Source of the DNA: Paraglomus occultum
Taxonomy: Eukaryota; Glomeromycota; Glomeromycetes; Paraglomerales; Paraglomeraceae
Assembly (NCBI GenBank): GCA_910592205.1
Contig: CAJVPJ010000289.1
Location: 1-30,617, forward strand
Direction: 5' to 3'
Length of the DNA stretch: 30,617 bases
Shown piece by piece: positions 10,209 to 18,502 of this stretch (the first letter of the stretch is position 1; each line of letters opens with the position of its first letter). A model generated the notes under the pieces. That model was not told the DNA's origin. It made no database searches and saw nothing but the letters and a program-made list of their open reading frames with translations. The position numbers and the translations under genes were made by a program.

Positions 10209-11281
10209 CATCAAATTTCAATAATAACACGTGTTTGAGAAACTTACCGTCTTAGTCCAGCAATCTGTAAAAAGAACAGACCATCATCGTCCAGCATCTC
10301 TCTCACTTGCAATAGGAATGTTTGGAATCGTAGAATACCGACATGTTCGGCCATCTCAAGACAAGTAATCTTGTCGTATTTTGGTTTCTTTGGCGTGTCG
10401 CGATAGTCTATACATAAAATCCTTGCTTTACTCGGGTCAACACCCCACTCTTTAAGCCTTGCATTTCCAAAGTCAGCTTGATTTCTCGCGAGAGTAACCC
10501 CAACGGAATCAGATCCATAATTCTTCGCAGCATGAGCGACTAGCGTTCCCCACCCACAACCAATATCCAAATGACGATCCCCGGGCTTCAACCTAATCTT
10601 GTCGCAAACGAGTTTCAATTTATTTTCCTGGAGTTCCTCTAGTGTTTCATTCTTGGTAGGATCTGATACTATACCGCATGTGTAGACCATGGTCTTGCCT
10701 AAGAACGCTGCATAAAAGTCATCACCACGGTCGTAAGTGTCACGAATCTGGTCTTTATCTTGTTGTCTGGAATGCCAGAAAGTCTCGGGGATCCATTGAG
10801 TCAAAAAGTATTTGAATTGACCCATACTGAAACCAAAACTAGCCCAATCGTATCTGGCTTCCAAGGCCTCAAGCGCGTCACCCTTTAAATCAATTTTTCC
10901 ATCAAAGTAGTTTTCAAAAAATGTCTCCATGGGTATCTTATTATGACCTCTATATCCGGCAAGAGTCGAGTCTTTGATGATGATATATTCTTCTAGAATT
11001 TTTCCGGGAAGGACGACCCGGCTCTTGTTAGCAGGACTGAGCCATGAAGCTATGTAAATAAAAGCGGCAAATGTTGGAAGGCCCAGTATGAGGAGAAAAA
11101 AAAGGTAGGAAATGAGTCCGAAACCGATGAGATAGCTTTGGATCAAATACGGGACACCAAGGATGGTTGCCCACAGGACGTAAAAGTTGAATGTTTGGTT
11201 GCCCGCTCCTTCGATAGGATATGGGGCATTGGCTACACCCGCCCATTTAGTGGGAGTGAATTCCTTGGTATCTTTCCCCAT
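9625..11281 (-). CDS. Sphingolipid C9-methyltransferase (3 exons, 469 aa)
   Basis: Minus-strand exons: 11281-10248, 10106-9870 and 9763-9625 (1410 nt, all in phase). The last exon is short and encodes IWEIFLAWSVIVARQGSSTC and the final residues to TGA at 9625. It is found by the GTATGT donor at 9869 and the TAG acceptor at 9764. Two hydrophobic segments lie at about 32-52 and 55-80. The SAM-dependent cyclopropane-synthase-type domain follows, with motif I LDIGCGWG (238-245), CIDYRD (290-295), CLEMAEHVG (307-315), IAGLRRTWQYED and FMAKYVFPGADAS. By family the enzyme adds the C9 methyl branch to the sphingoid base of ceramide destined for glucosylceramide, in the ER. That fungal lipid matters for hyphal growth and membrane properties. 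Length is near the family norm. A CAATTTTAG just before the ATG suggests a 5' UTR intron. Confidence 0.93.
10154..10208. repeat. (CA)n(TA)n microsatellite in intron 1 of the methyltransferase
   Basis: CACACACACACC followed by more CA, then ATATATATAT, all inside the intron spanning 10107-10247. It does not touch either splice site. Confidence 0.9.
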
Positions 11282-11751
11282 CTAAAATTGATATGTAAAA
11301 GGAAAAGGGCACGGTTTTGAGGCATGGTCGAGGTAGTTGAAGATCAGACGGTATAAGTTGTCGACATTGTTTATCGGTGAGAAGAATGGTAAAGCGGGAA
11401 CAGTATAGGAAAACATTATATATACACGTTTAAATTCGATGGATTGTAAAAAAACGATGACGAAAAAAAAAAAAGAAAAAAAAAACCGATTAATTTTAAC
11501 GTGTAGAATTTCATATGACAACAATGAATGCGGAATAGCATAACCTAATATGGGCGTGACTAGTATATAGGAAAGACACTCCTCATACCTTTAGACAGTT
11601 GTAGTTTCGCGAATATAACAGCGATTTATATATCTCGTATTCTTCTTAACTATGATGAATCAGATTTAAGATATCAAAATATTTATGCATGTATTTATTT
11701 ATATATATACACACATATATTACCCCAAGAAGATTTTTCTCATCTTTGCAG
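11282..11751. other. Intergenic, upstream of the methyltransferase
   Basis: Promoter/leader side of the minus-strand methyltransferase gene. The A-run at about 11465-11485 is a T-run on the coding strand and could be the polypyrimidine tract of a 5' UTR intron ending just before the ATG. No other gene seen. Confidence 0.4.
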
Positions 11752-12107
11752 ATGGTACAACACGCAACGATTGGACAACGAATCAGTGGTACTAGTACGG
11801 AAAAAATCGCACTGCCACAAGGTAAAAAGCCCATCTTTTTTTTTTCCTGACATGATTCACAGTGTCGCAGTCACATGATGATTATCATAAAATCTGCATA
11901 TTATAATTAATATAATAACAATAACCACTTCCTATTATATATATTTACATTATAGCGATAAGATCAAATAGTCACCCCCAATAACTAGGGAGGATGGCAA
12001 GCAATGAAGGCTGCTATCCTAACAAGAGAGGTTCTCTTGGAAGGCTGAGAACTACCCCAGTAGCCGATGGATTTTGTTGCGGGAGCGTGACTTCAGTTTT
12101 TAAATAA
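11752..12107 (+). CDS. Candidate small spliced ORF, unrecognised (62 aa)
   Basis: A strong acceptor (TTTTTCTCATCTTTGCAG) directly precedes ATG 11752. The frame MVQHATIGQRISGTSTEKIA continues to 11821 and ends in AAG|GTAAAA. An AG at 11987-11988 (AATAACTAG) opens a second exon in the correct phase, from GRMASNEGCYPNK through RTTPVADGFCCGS to TAA at 12105-12107. AATAAA overlaps the stop region (12103-12112). The second exon is more GC-rich than the flanks, as expected of coding or structured-RNA sequence. The protein has three Cys and no membrane segment; I do not recognise it. The acceptor before the ATG implies an upstream 5' UTR exon. The same bases also form a multi-hairpin fold (separate entry), so coding and RNA readings compete. 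Confidence 0.3.
11970..12092 (+). ncRNA. Candidate structured RNA: closing stem with three packed hairpins
   Basis: AGTCAC (11970-11975) pairs with GTGACT (12087-12092) and closes a 123-nt domain. Inside are three consecutive hairpins separated by only 2-3 nt. The first is AGGATGGC/GCTATCCT (11991-11998 with 12013-12020). The second is CAAGAGA/TCTCTTG with a GGT loop (12023-12029 with 12033-12039). The third is GGCT-GAGA-ACT/AGT-AGCC with loop ACCCC (12043-12065). The domain stands out from AT-rich flanks. I saw no match to tRNA, 5S, U-snRNAs or SRP RNA. Either a structured RNA or chance folding of a coding exon. Confidence 0.25.
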
Positions 12108-13687
12108 AATAAATACACTTCTTTTTTCCTGTTCTATTATCCGAGTGTTGGTTTGAAGATAGCTATTTAATAGATACGATTTGTATTTAAAACTTGGTAC
12201 TGCTCCCCACACACTTTATATTTAAAGAGTTGAAAAGTAAAAGACATGTTTAATGGATACATGTATCTTTGATTGAGATTATCGAATTATAAAAAAAGTT
12301 CTTCAGGAGGAAGAATAATTAAGTGTATATCCTTTCATCAACAGATGGACCGATTTGCTGCTGCACATTAATTGCGCCATGTCTTCCAAAATCGCCCTAT
12401 TCAATGTAACATCTGATTACAAATTTTTGATATTGATCATAACCGCAAACCCCCGCTAAAACATTCCAAATTAGGATGCTAGAAAATCATGTTTATGCAA
12501 TCAAAAACTTTAATATAACATCTGCATTTTTGTACGCCAATTAAACTTGTTTACCTTATCTGGATGTACTTGAGGCAAAAGGCTGAAGCTATGTTATCGT
12601 TCTCCAGTGCCTTCTTAATTTTTGCATTAAAATCGGGGATGAAAGCGGAATGCGAAGCCTTTTTCGAGTAAGCTTGGTTCTAATGAATTCTTAATCGTAA
12701 AAGCGGAGCCGTGTTACGAGGCATGTGTGCTCTCGTTAAAGAGATTCCTGGCGGTTTTATCGCCGGTGTGTTGTGATGAAATATTTTAAGACGTGTTCTA
12801 TTGTTGTTCGATTGTGTTTTGACAATGCCGGCGGCGATGACGATTTGTTGGCTGGCAGTTTAAGTAATTGTGACTTGTAATTTTGTGTCTTTGCATGCGA
12901 TAAGTGTAGTAGGATACCGCTCTTCCTCTTTTGTACATTTTATAAAGCGGAGAAATTCATTATTCGTATATGTGGTGTTTGAATATTGTTTTGGATCTTC
13001 GGTTGCTAGTCAACCAACAACGATAATTACAAATACACTTGACAAAAGTTTAAATCCAAAAATTTTATGACATTTATTTCAAAAGTTTACTGAACAAATT
13101 CAATTATTTATCTTCTACTTCTCGTCTACATTTCTTTAGTATTAAAATTTATAGCCAAATAAATTTGCTAACATATTTAACTTAATTACTGAGTGGGAGG
13201 TCCGGATATACACAAAGATCTTCCTTATTCCTCATTTCTGCTATAGCATATGAACCTCATCCATAAAAATCTATTTCTAGAATGGTAAAAACTTTTCCCC
13301 TTCTAAATAAAATAGTACATTTATATAGAAACTATGCAAAGGTGGTCAATAATCGAAGAAAATCCGAATATATTCCTGAGTAACGAATTCGGTAACTCAA
13401 GGCACTTTTTTTTACAATAATCTATTACCATTACTATTGAGACATGACTATTACGCCATTTATAACTTTTTGATGTTTAAAGTTAATAAACTAGCACATA
13501 CACTAGACACAAGTTTGCTTTAAAAAATATATATATTTTTTGTCTTAGTTTAATGAAATATTAATATCTTGTTGACCAACTATTATTGGCATACATGTTG
13601 AGGCATGCTATTAATTAATTTGGAGAAGACTCTTTGCGGGCTTTCTCACATTTTTTTTTTAACTGTACGTCTAAATTTACAAGATTT
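12108..13687. other. Intergenic; one GC-richer, coding-like patch at 12590-12860
   Basis: Mostly AT-rich with no gene. At 12591 an ATG opens MLSFSSAFLIFALKSGMKAE, signal-peptide-like, ending at a GTAAGC donor (12668). An AG at 12702-12703 would join in phase to a second piece ending TGA 12774-12776 (49 aa), but the intron would be only 36 nt. The minus strand is also open across 12860-12565 except for one TAG, including AFIPDFNAKIKKALENDNIA. I cannot decide which strand, if either, is coding. Confidence 0.25.
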
Positions 13688-13858
13688 CTGGGAGAATCAG
13701 AACGGTCATGCAAGCAACGTCCCAAAGATACTCAATGAGATTCAAATACGGGGACTGAGCAGGCCAATCCATTAACATTTAAAATTTTTTTCAGCAATCC
13801 ATGGCTTAACATTTTTGGCCGTATGAATGGGGGCATGTCATGCTGAAATTTGCGGAAC
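13688..13858 (-). pseudogene. Tc1/mariner transposase fragment (DDE core, broken)
   Basis: The minus strand gives, over changing frames, FQHDMPP then IHTAKNVKPWIAEKNFK and then MDWPAQSPYLNLIEYLWD. These are the second and third catalytic blocks of Tc1/mariner (DDE_3) transposases, usually QDNAPxHTA...W and DWPAQSPDLNPIEHLWD. The key Asp of SPDLN is Tyr here, the first Asp block is altered to HDMPP, and at least two frameshifts occur. An inactive relic; the N-terminal part is not contiguous. Confidence 0.75.
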
Positions 13859-14036
13859 CGGTTGTAAAATTTTGAGTACTGTTACTTTTATTTATAATTT
13901 GAATTGTTTTTATCTTGTATGGCGTAAACGATAACAAAACGCGTACGCGAGAAACAGAGCTTTCAACTGATATCAAAATTGATTATTTTTGTTACGTTAA
14001 TTTAATAAAAATGAGAAAAGCTGACCGCGCAAATTG

Positions 14037-14215
14037 ATCGAGATTTTACCGTACTAATTTGGCGAATTCAGATCTCATACTATTTTTAGAATCTTTTAAA
14101 AGCACGTCGGAGAGTAGATTCTGCAAGCCCCAAATTTGTGCCATGCTATTTAAATTTGGACGTTTGGATAATTTTCTAACTTGTCAAGCGCAGCACGAAT
14201 AATCTCATGTCGCTA
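14037..14215 (-). pseudogene. HTH_psq/CENP-B-type DNA-binding fragment of a pogo-like transposase
   Basis: On the minus strand RHEIIRAALDKLENYPNVQI is followed, one frame over, by AQIWGLAESTLRRAFKRF. A helix-turn-helix with GLxESTLRRA is the signature of psq-type N-terminal domains of pogo/Tigger transposases. Frameshift and stops are present. It lies upstream of the Tc1/mariner fragment on the same strand but belongs to a different family, so the two are probably independent relics. Confidence 0.55.
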
Positions 14216-14949
14216 ATATAAGCAGCATACCAAATCTAGCTAGTGTTTGTATAATGTATGCAGCTATAGTAAAATGCCATGGATTGAACGAATGATATTA
14301 CATAATGTACATAGACTTTTGCATGTAATATAGTTCAAAAAACGGTTTTACTTTAATAAAATATGATTCCTAATCAATTCATTATAATTTGCCAAATCAC
14401 CTACACCCCTACCTTATATCGCGATTAAATATTGTGCACCATATTATCATTAATATTTCTTTCTAGTTACAATACCAGGCTTTTAGTCCCAATGATTCAG
14501 GTAGAATTTCATCTTTTCATGCGTTGTATTAGACATGCATTGGGCGAGTTGGCACATTCAGTATTGGCTAATAGGACAAAATGTATTCTATTACAGTTGC
14601 AAACAAAACTGTTTTTTGTAAGAAAACTGAAAAACTCGCTATTTTTATATCCAATTAATTTGTGTCTAATGAGACACAATTCCCTGCTATGTCAGTTTGA
14701 ATGTTGTATGTCAATTTGGACTTATGTCAATTCTAAATTGACATATGTCAGGTTGAAATTTGTCAATATATAATAATATGTAGATTAGATAGAAAATATT
14801 ATTAAGCAATGTTAACTGGCATAGTTAATGTTATAATTAAAGGCATTGTATTCTTACGTTAGTGTTAGCGCGTTCTGTAAGAGTCGCTTGATTAAAACTT
14901 TTAAATGAGACTTATTATTATTGACCTTCTAATTTCAATAATTGTTTGT
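14216..14949. other. Intergenic; TGTCAA-rich repeat at 14690-14765
   Basis: An open plus-strand frame (14432-14773) has no motif and runs into repeats, so I do not call it. At 14690-14765 TATGTCAATTT-like words recur five times, including the inverted pair TATGTCAAT (14723-14731) and ATTGACATA (14737-14745). It is probably a worn transposon end. Confidence 0.35.
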
Positions 14950-14993
14950 AGTGGGATATTTGTGGTCTATATATAGACTACAAATATCCCACT
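14950..14993. repeat. 44-bp near-perfect palindrome
   Basis: AGTGGGATATTTGTGGTCT (14950-14968), a 6-nt spacer ATATAT, then AGACTACAAATATCCCACT (14975-14993). The arms are 19 bp with one mismatch. AGTGGGA... resembles a transposon tip, so this could be two terminal repeats lying tip-outward around almost nothing, the remains of an element whose inside has been lost. Confidence 0.85.
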
Positions 14994-15059
14994 TAGTCCG
15001 GACTATAACCATCCCAATGGGAATTAGCGCTTAAATCGGTTAAAATAGGGTTATTATTG

Positions 15060-15939
15060 ATGGATGCATACTATCATTGCGAATGTTATGATTGTATTCG
15101 GCCACGTCCTCGGCTTTATACCCGTGGTGGTAAAAGGCGCAATTACGGCATACGGCCTGTGTAACCATCGAGCTCGAGGTCAGAAGCAACAATGTTTTGC
15201 ATTTCGGTAGTGTTTTGGGTGTCCATTTTATAAAAGGGTATTTGAAACTTTTATTATATAACCCTAAGACAAATGTTCAAATTAAAAATTATTTATTCGT
15301 TACTATTACCTAATAATTTTATTACCAGTCGGTAATTTGAATTCGATACGCACTTTGTAATGCAGTTTAATGGTGGGAATTTATCTTTGCATACAAGAAG
15401 ATTTGCAATAGGTCTTGTTATCGGCAAGAAGGTTGTGCTATCCACTGGAAAAGACGTCAACGTGATCCTTGTGAGCAGTGTGGTAGGCCAACCGCCTCCG
15501 AGTATAAGTTATGTAATTTACACGTAGGGAAATATCATTTTAGAGCGCATTATCAACGAAAAAAACTGGAGAGAATGGTCAGTTTGTGCTACGCTACATT
15601 GTTGATGATGATTTTCCGCAACCAATAATATTACGAAGATCACGTAAGTTGCCCTTGGGGAAATAATTCTATCAAGGCGGGACCGTAATTGCAGAAAACG
15701 GAGGGTTGCATTATGGGTATATTGTGTTTGCCCTTTTATTATCACATTCAAAAGCATTCAATCACACTCAGCATATAGCAATTATCCTACAACATTTGCA
15801 TGAAACTGTCTGTCCTGATGAAAGACATTCTTCTATAGATATCCCAAGCATAGTCGCAATCAAATGTGTGTGTAACGTCTATCCATTCCGATTACATGCC
15901 AAGCAACTAGCAATCTCTGTCGATACATTGAAAAAGTGA
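15060..15939 (+). pseudogene. Cys/His-rich zinc-finger-like gene, spliced and broken
   Basis: The gene can be followed across 15060-15939. It starts MDAYYHCECYDCIRPRPR, then KRRNYG|LCNHRARGQ after a frameshift caused by a near-duplicate TACGGCA/TACGGCC (15144-15157). An in-frame TAG follows at 15208-15210. An intron (15238 to about 15397, GTATTT...ACAAG) leads to CNRSCYRQEGCAIHWKRRQR and DPCEQCGRPTASEYKLCNLH. This gives C-x3-C-x5-C-x2-H and C-x2-C-x11-C-x2-H, two zinc-site-like motifs. A one-base loss in a 7-A run (about 15557) precedes GQFVLRYIVDDDFPQPIILR. A 51-nt intron (15644-15694, GTAAGT...TTGCAG) then joins in phase to NGGLHYGYIVFALLLSHSKA and ends AKQLAISVDTLKK. I do not know the family. 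It is either a recent pseudogene or partly assembly error (the homopolymer). Confidence 0.6.
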
Positions 15940-16287
15940 ATATTAAGGTAATTATATGATGAGGTCATTTTTTTTATTCGATAGAAGTGCTGGCATTCCT
16001 ATCTAACATTACAGATTATAAGATGAAACTATTTGTATCCTTTACCGCAAGTATAACTGTATATGCGTGTGACAGTACGGAATGACGTGGGAGAAAATTT
16101 CCCATCCTATTAATGCTCATGTTCCGGGAATGTGACCAATAAATATCTAGCAGCTAATGAACATTGTACAGTATCCCGATAATTTCCATGGGAATGTCAA
16201 GTCAAACTGTGCTACTCGCAAAAAACCACACATCCCCCCCCGATAACATGGAAAAAGGAGAGCAACTCTTTCCCTTCCTCTTTCACA
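15940..16287. other. Intergenic, no gene seen
   Basis: AT-rich, no supported gene; a short C-run sits at 16234. Confidence 0.5.
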
Positions 16288-16433
16288 CACGCAAGCACAG
16301 CGCAACGAGCGCAACGCACGCACACGCAACACGCAATACACGCAACAAAACATACGCGATACACGCAACAAAACGCACGCACAATACACGCAATACACGC
16401 AACGCACGCGACACACGCACGCAACGCACACAT
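16288..16433. repeat. Minisatellite of ACACGCAA-type units
   Basis: Irregular repeats of CGCAACA, ACACGCAAT and CGCACGCA fill about 145 bp. Open frames on both strands here (Cys/Val-rich or Thr/Asn-rich) are by-products of the repeat. Confidence 0.85.
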
Positions 16434-16546
16434 AGGGACTTGATATTAAGACGGGTTCTTCGTTCCTTGTAATTTAGTTAAATTTTTCTTTGACTTTGGT
16501 GCGTCGGCACGTCCTTTCTTTTTTTTTTCTTTCCTTTTTTCTTATA

Positions 16547-17119
16547 ATGTCACATATCCCGGTGATAGTCACGTGCAAGTATAAGTGCAAGCCAATGCGA
16601 ACCAGTCACGAAACCACTAAAGCCACAACCGCCCTCCTAACAGCCACTTTCGGGGAACTATATTATACGCATTGTAATACATTTGGTTTGTACTGTGATA
16701 AAGTGAAAGTGGTAGAGGCAGATGGGTCAAGGGTGCTTTTGGATTACGGGGGTATTGAGAAGGTATTTGGAAAACCAATTGGATTTGTAAAAGGGCTGTT
16801 CGACGTTCTTCATATTATATACTACGCGAAACCATTTGAAGAAATATACACTTTCCCAACCTTGTACAAATCCACATCCCCCGCCTATACATATACACCA
16901 TATACAGTACACCATATACACGTCATCCGCATACACATCATCCGCATACACGTCATCCGCATACACATCATCAACCACATCATCAACCACATCATCAACC
17001 ACATCATCAACCACATCATCGACATCGACGTCGACATCCACGTACACCGGGTACTAACACCGTCGGGGTCGTTCACCACATCACCGAATGCATCGAAATG
17101 TTTACCAATTTCTCGATAA
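16547..17119 (+). CDS. Unrecognised ORF ending in tandem repeats
   Basis: From ATG 16547 the frame reads MSHIPVIVTCKYKCKPMRTS and then ordinary-looking protein (FGELYYTHCNTFGLYCDKVK, VEADGSRVLLDYGGIEKVFG, KPFEEIYTFPTLYK) up to about 16865. It then enters repeats (HVIRIH and NHII units) to a stop at 17119. In the repeat zone another frame gives a Ser/Thr-rich stretch (TSSAYTSSAYTSSTTSSTT). Beyond it a third frame reads NTVGVVHHITECIEMFTNFS and SRPASNDRPIENHVIKDG to TAA at about 17199. I suspect the original protein had a Ser/Thr-rich linker and that C-terminal end, with indels in the repeats having changed the frame. No known domain or signal peptide (a hydrophobic run precedes the ATG only if a TTG at 16490 is used). 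Function unknown. Confidence 0.4.
   Translation: MSHIPVIVTCKYKCKPMRTSHETTKATTALLTATFGELYYTHCNTFGLYCDKVKVVEADGSRVLLDYGGIEKVFGKPIGFVKGLFDVLHIIYYAKPFEEIYTFPTLYKSTSPAYTYTPYTVHHIHVIRIHIIRIHVIRIHIINHIINHIINHIINHIIDIDVDIHVHRVLTPSGSFTTSPNASKCLPISR
16915..17030. repeat. Tandem repeats: 15-bp units then 12-bp units
   Basis: About four copies of a 15-bp unit (CATCATCCGCATACA/CGTCATCCGCATACA) are followed by four copies of the 12-bp unit ACATCATCAACC and a CATCGACATCGACGTCGACA tail. Units are multiples of three, so copy-number change alone keeps the frame. Confidence 0.9.
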
Positions 17120-17199
17120 GTCGGCCCGCCTCAAATGACAGACCTATCGAAAATCATGTGATAAAAGATGGTACATTTAGTGAAAGTGTTTCTTATTAA

Positions 17200-17900
17200 T
17201 ATTAATATGGAAATTTAAATGTCAGTCACAAACTAAAAGAATGTTATTGTAAATTTAGCATAACAGACATAGAGAGAAACGTATCGCATATTGTTCGTTG
17301 GCTTAGTTTTCACAGTTTCTTTCTCAAATTTTCTTTTAAATTTGGATTAATATATAAAGACTTTTTTAAAGAGCGAGACCGCTCACTAATATATTCCCAG
17401 TTTAAAAGAGTGGATGTCCGATTAACTTTTCCTGGACTGTTTTCATCTTTATTGTCGGGAATTACAGTCTTAAAAAAGGAATTACATTCTTGACAAAATA
17501 ATAGTAATTAGCCACGATGCTAATATTCCAATTAAATTAGTTAATAAAGAGAAAAATGGTATTATTTTCAATGAGAGCAGTGCTATTAAAATGTATTTTC
17601 AAAAGCAGTTGTTAATTTTCGCACATAAATGGTTATTATTATATAATGTCGAAAAAAATCCGCACTTATTTGGCCAATTGCGGCTGACAAGAAATTGTTA
17701 CTTATTCACTCGTTTCGCGATGCCAGATTCTTTTACGGTTATAGCCATCTACTAATGTTCAATCTCGCCCGAGCCAGTAGCAAGTGTCTGATCGGTCCCC
17801 CAGCAATCAATCGTTCAACTAGCAGAGTATCAGTGCATCAATAAACAATCCTACTTGCACGGTATAGTGTTAATGCAATAATTTTTGATTAACAACTCAC
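17200..17900. other. Intergenic, no gene seen
   Basis: AT-rich. No frame or RNA gene that I can support. Confidence 0.5.
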
Positions 17901-18114
17901 GTTAATATGGGTTAGACTTCCGATGCGTGACCGCCAATGTGATTGAAATGCACCGATAAGAGCACTATTATCTGGAATAAGATACCAAGATTTTTGGTGT
18001 GTGCCTGCCAGAACTCCAATAGCTTGTCTCTCTTTGAGATCATAATTATATAACTAATCATTATCCATATCGCACCATTGTGGATTTGAGATTGCGATGC
18101 TATACTGAAAGTTT
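17901..18114 (-). pseudogene. Unrecognised conserved-looking protein fragment
   Basis: The minus strand reads NFQYSIAISNPQWCDMDND, an in-frame stop, then LYNYDLKERQAIGVLAGTHQ, KSWYLIPDNSALIGAFQSHW and RSRIGSLTHINVS. The composition (Trp, Asp, Gly, His, few Lys/Asn runs) is quite unlike translated AT-rich noise, so it was probably coding. One stop codon interrupts it and neither a start nor a proper end is seen. I do not recognise the family. Confidence 0.4.
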
Positions 18115-18318
18115 CATATAGTGCCTTTGAATTGATTACAGTTGAGTCTGCTTATAGTAAATCACTCTGATCTGAGGCTCTCGGTTCCTACAGCAGCATT
18201 CATTACAGCTAAAGTCATGTACAAAAAAAATGGAATAGCAATAATAGTCTTATCAATTCCCAACTACTATTCAATCATCTTATCTTCAAAATAGTGAAGA
18301 CTAACTTGTTTCTGGAAT

Positions 18319-18502
18319 GACCTAGCTCAATCAGTCTACAGAATTGTTCAAAACTTCTTACTTCTTCAGTAACTTTACCAGATTCTGGTCAAGAATTCAA
18401 AATTGTAGTTAAATACTGACCGCTCTATTACTTATTGTTTTCAACGTTTTGCTTCACTATCACACCTGATTTACTAATTCTATTACATCTTCATCAGTAA
18501 GG
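18319..18502 (-). pseudogene. Possible Tigger-like transposase C-terminal tail
   Basis: On the minus strand NLTDEDVIELVNQ (18502-18463) is followed downstream by VTEEVRSFEQFCRLIELG (18373-18319). An LTDExII motif followed by an acidic linker and a final helix is the pattern of Tigger/CENP-B-like tails. The linker between is out of frame. Weak, but the same pattern occurs at 144-400. Confidence 0.35.

Noticed and set aside
11985-12092. Resemblance to a TPP riboswitch (GGCTGAGA, ACCC, then CCGAT and GCGGGA)
   Set aside because: The order is suggestive, but the conserved CCTGAT is CCGAT, the GCG(A/T)AGGGA block is short, helix P1/P2 spacing is wrong and no thiamine gene follows. A covariance search with RF00059 would decide.
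14432-14773. 113-codon plus-strand frame
   Set aside because: Hydrophobic AT-rich composition, TTG start, and its end lies in a TGTCAA repeat; no family resemblance.
16147-16472. Open frames on both strands rich in Cys/Val or Thr/Asn
   Set aside because: They are translations of the ACACGCAA-type minisatellite.
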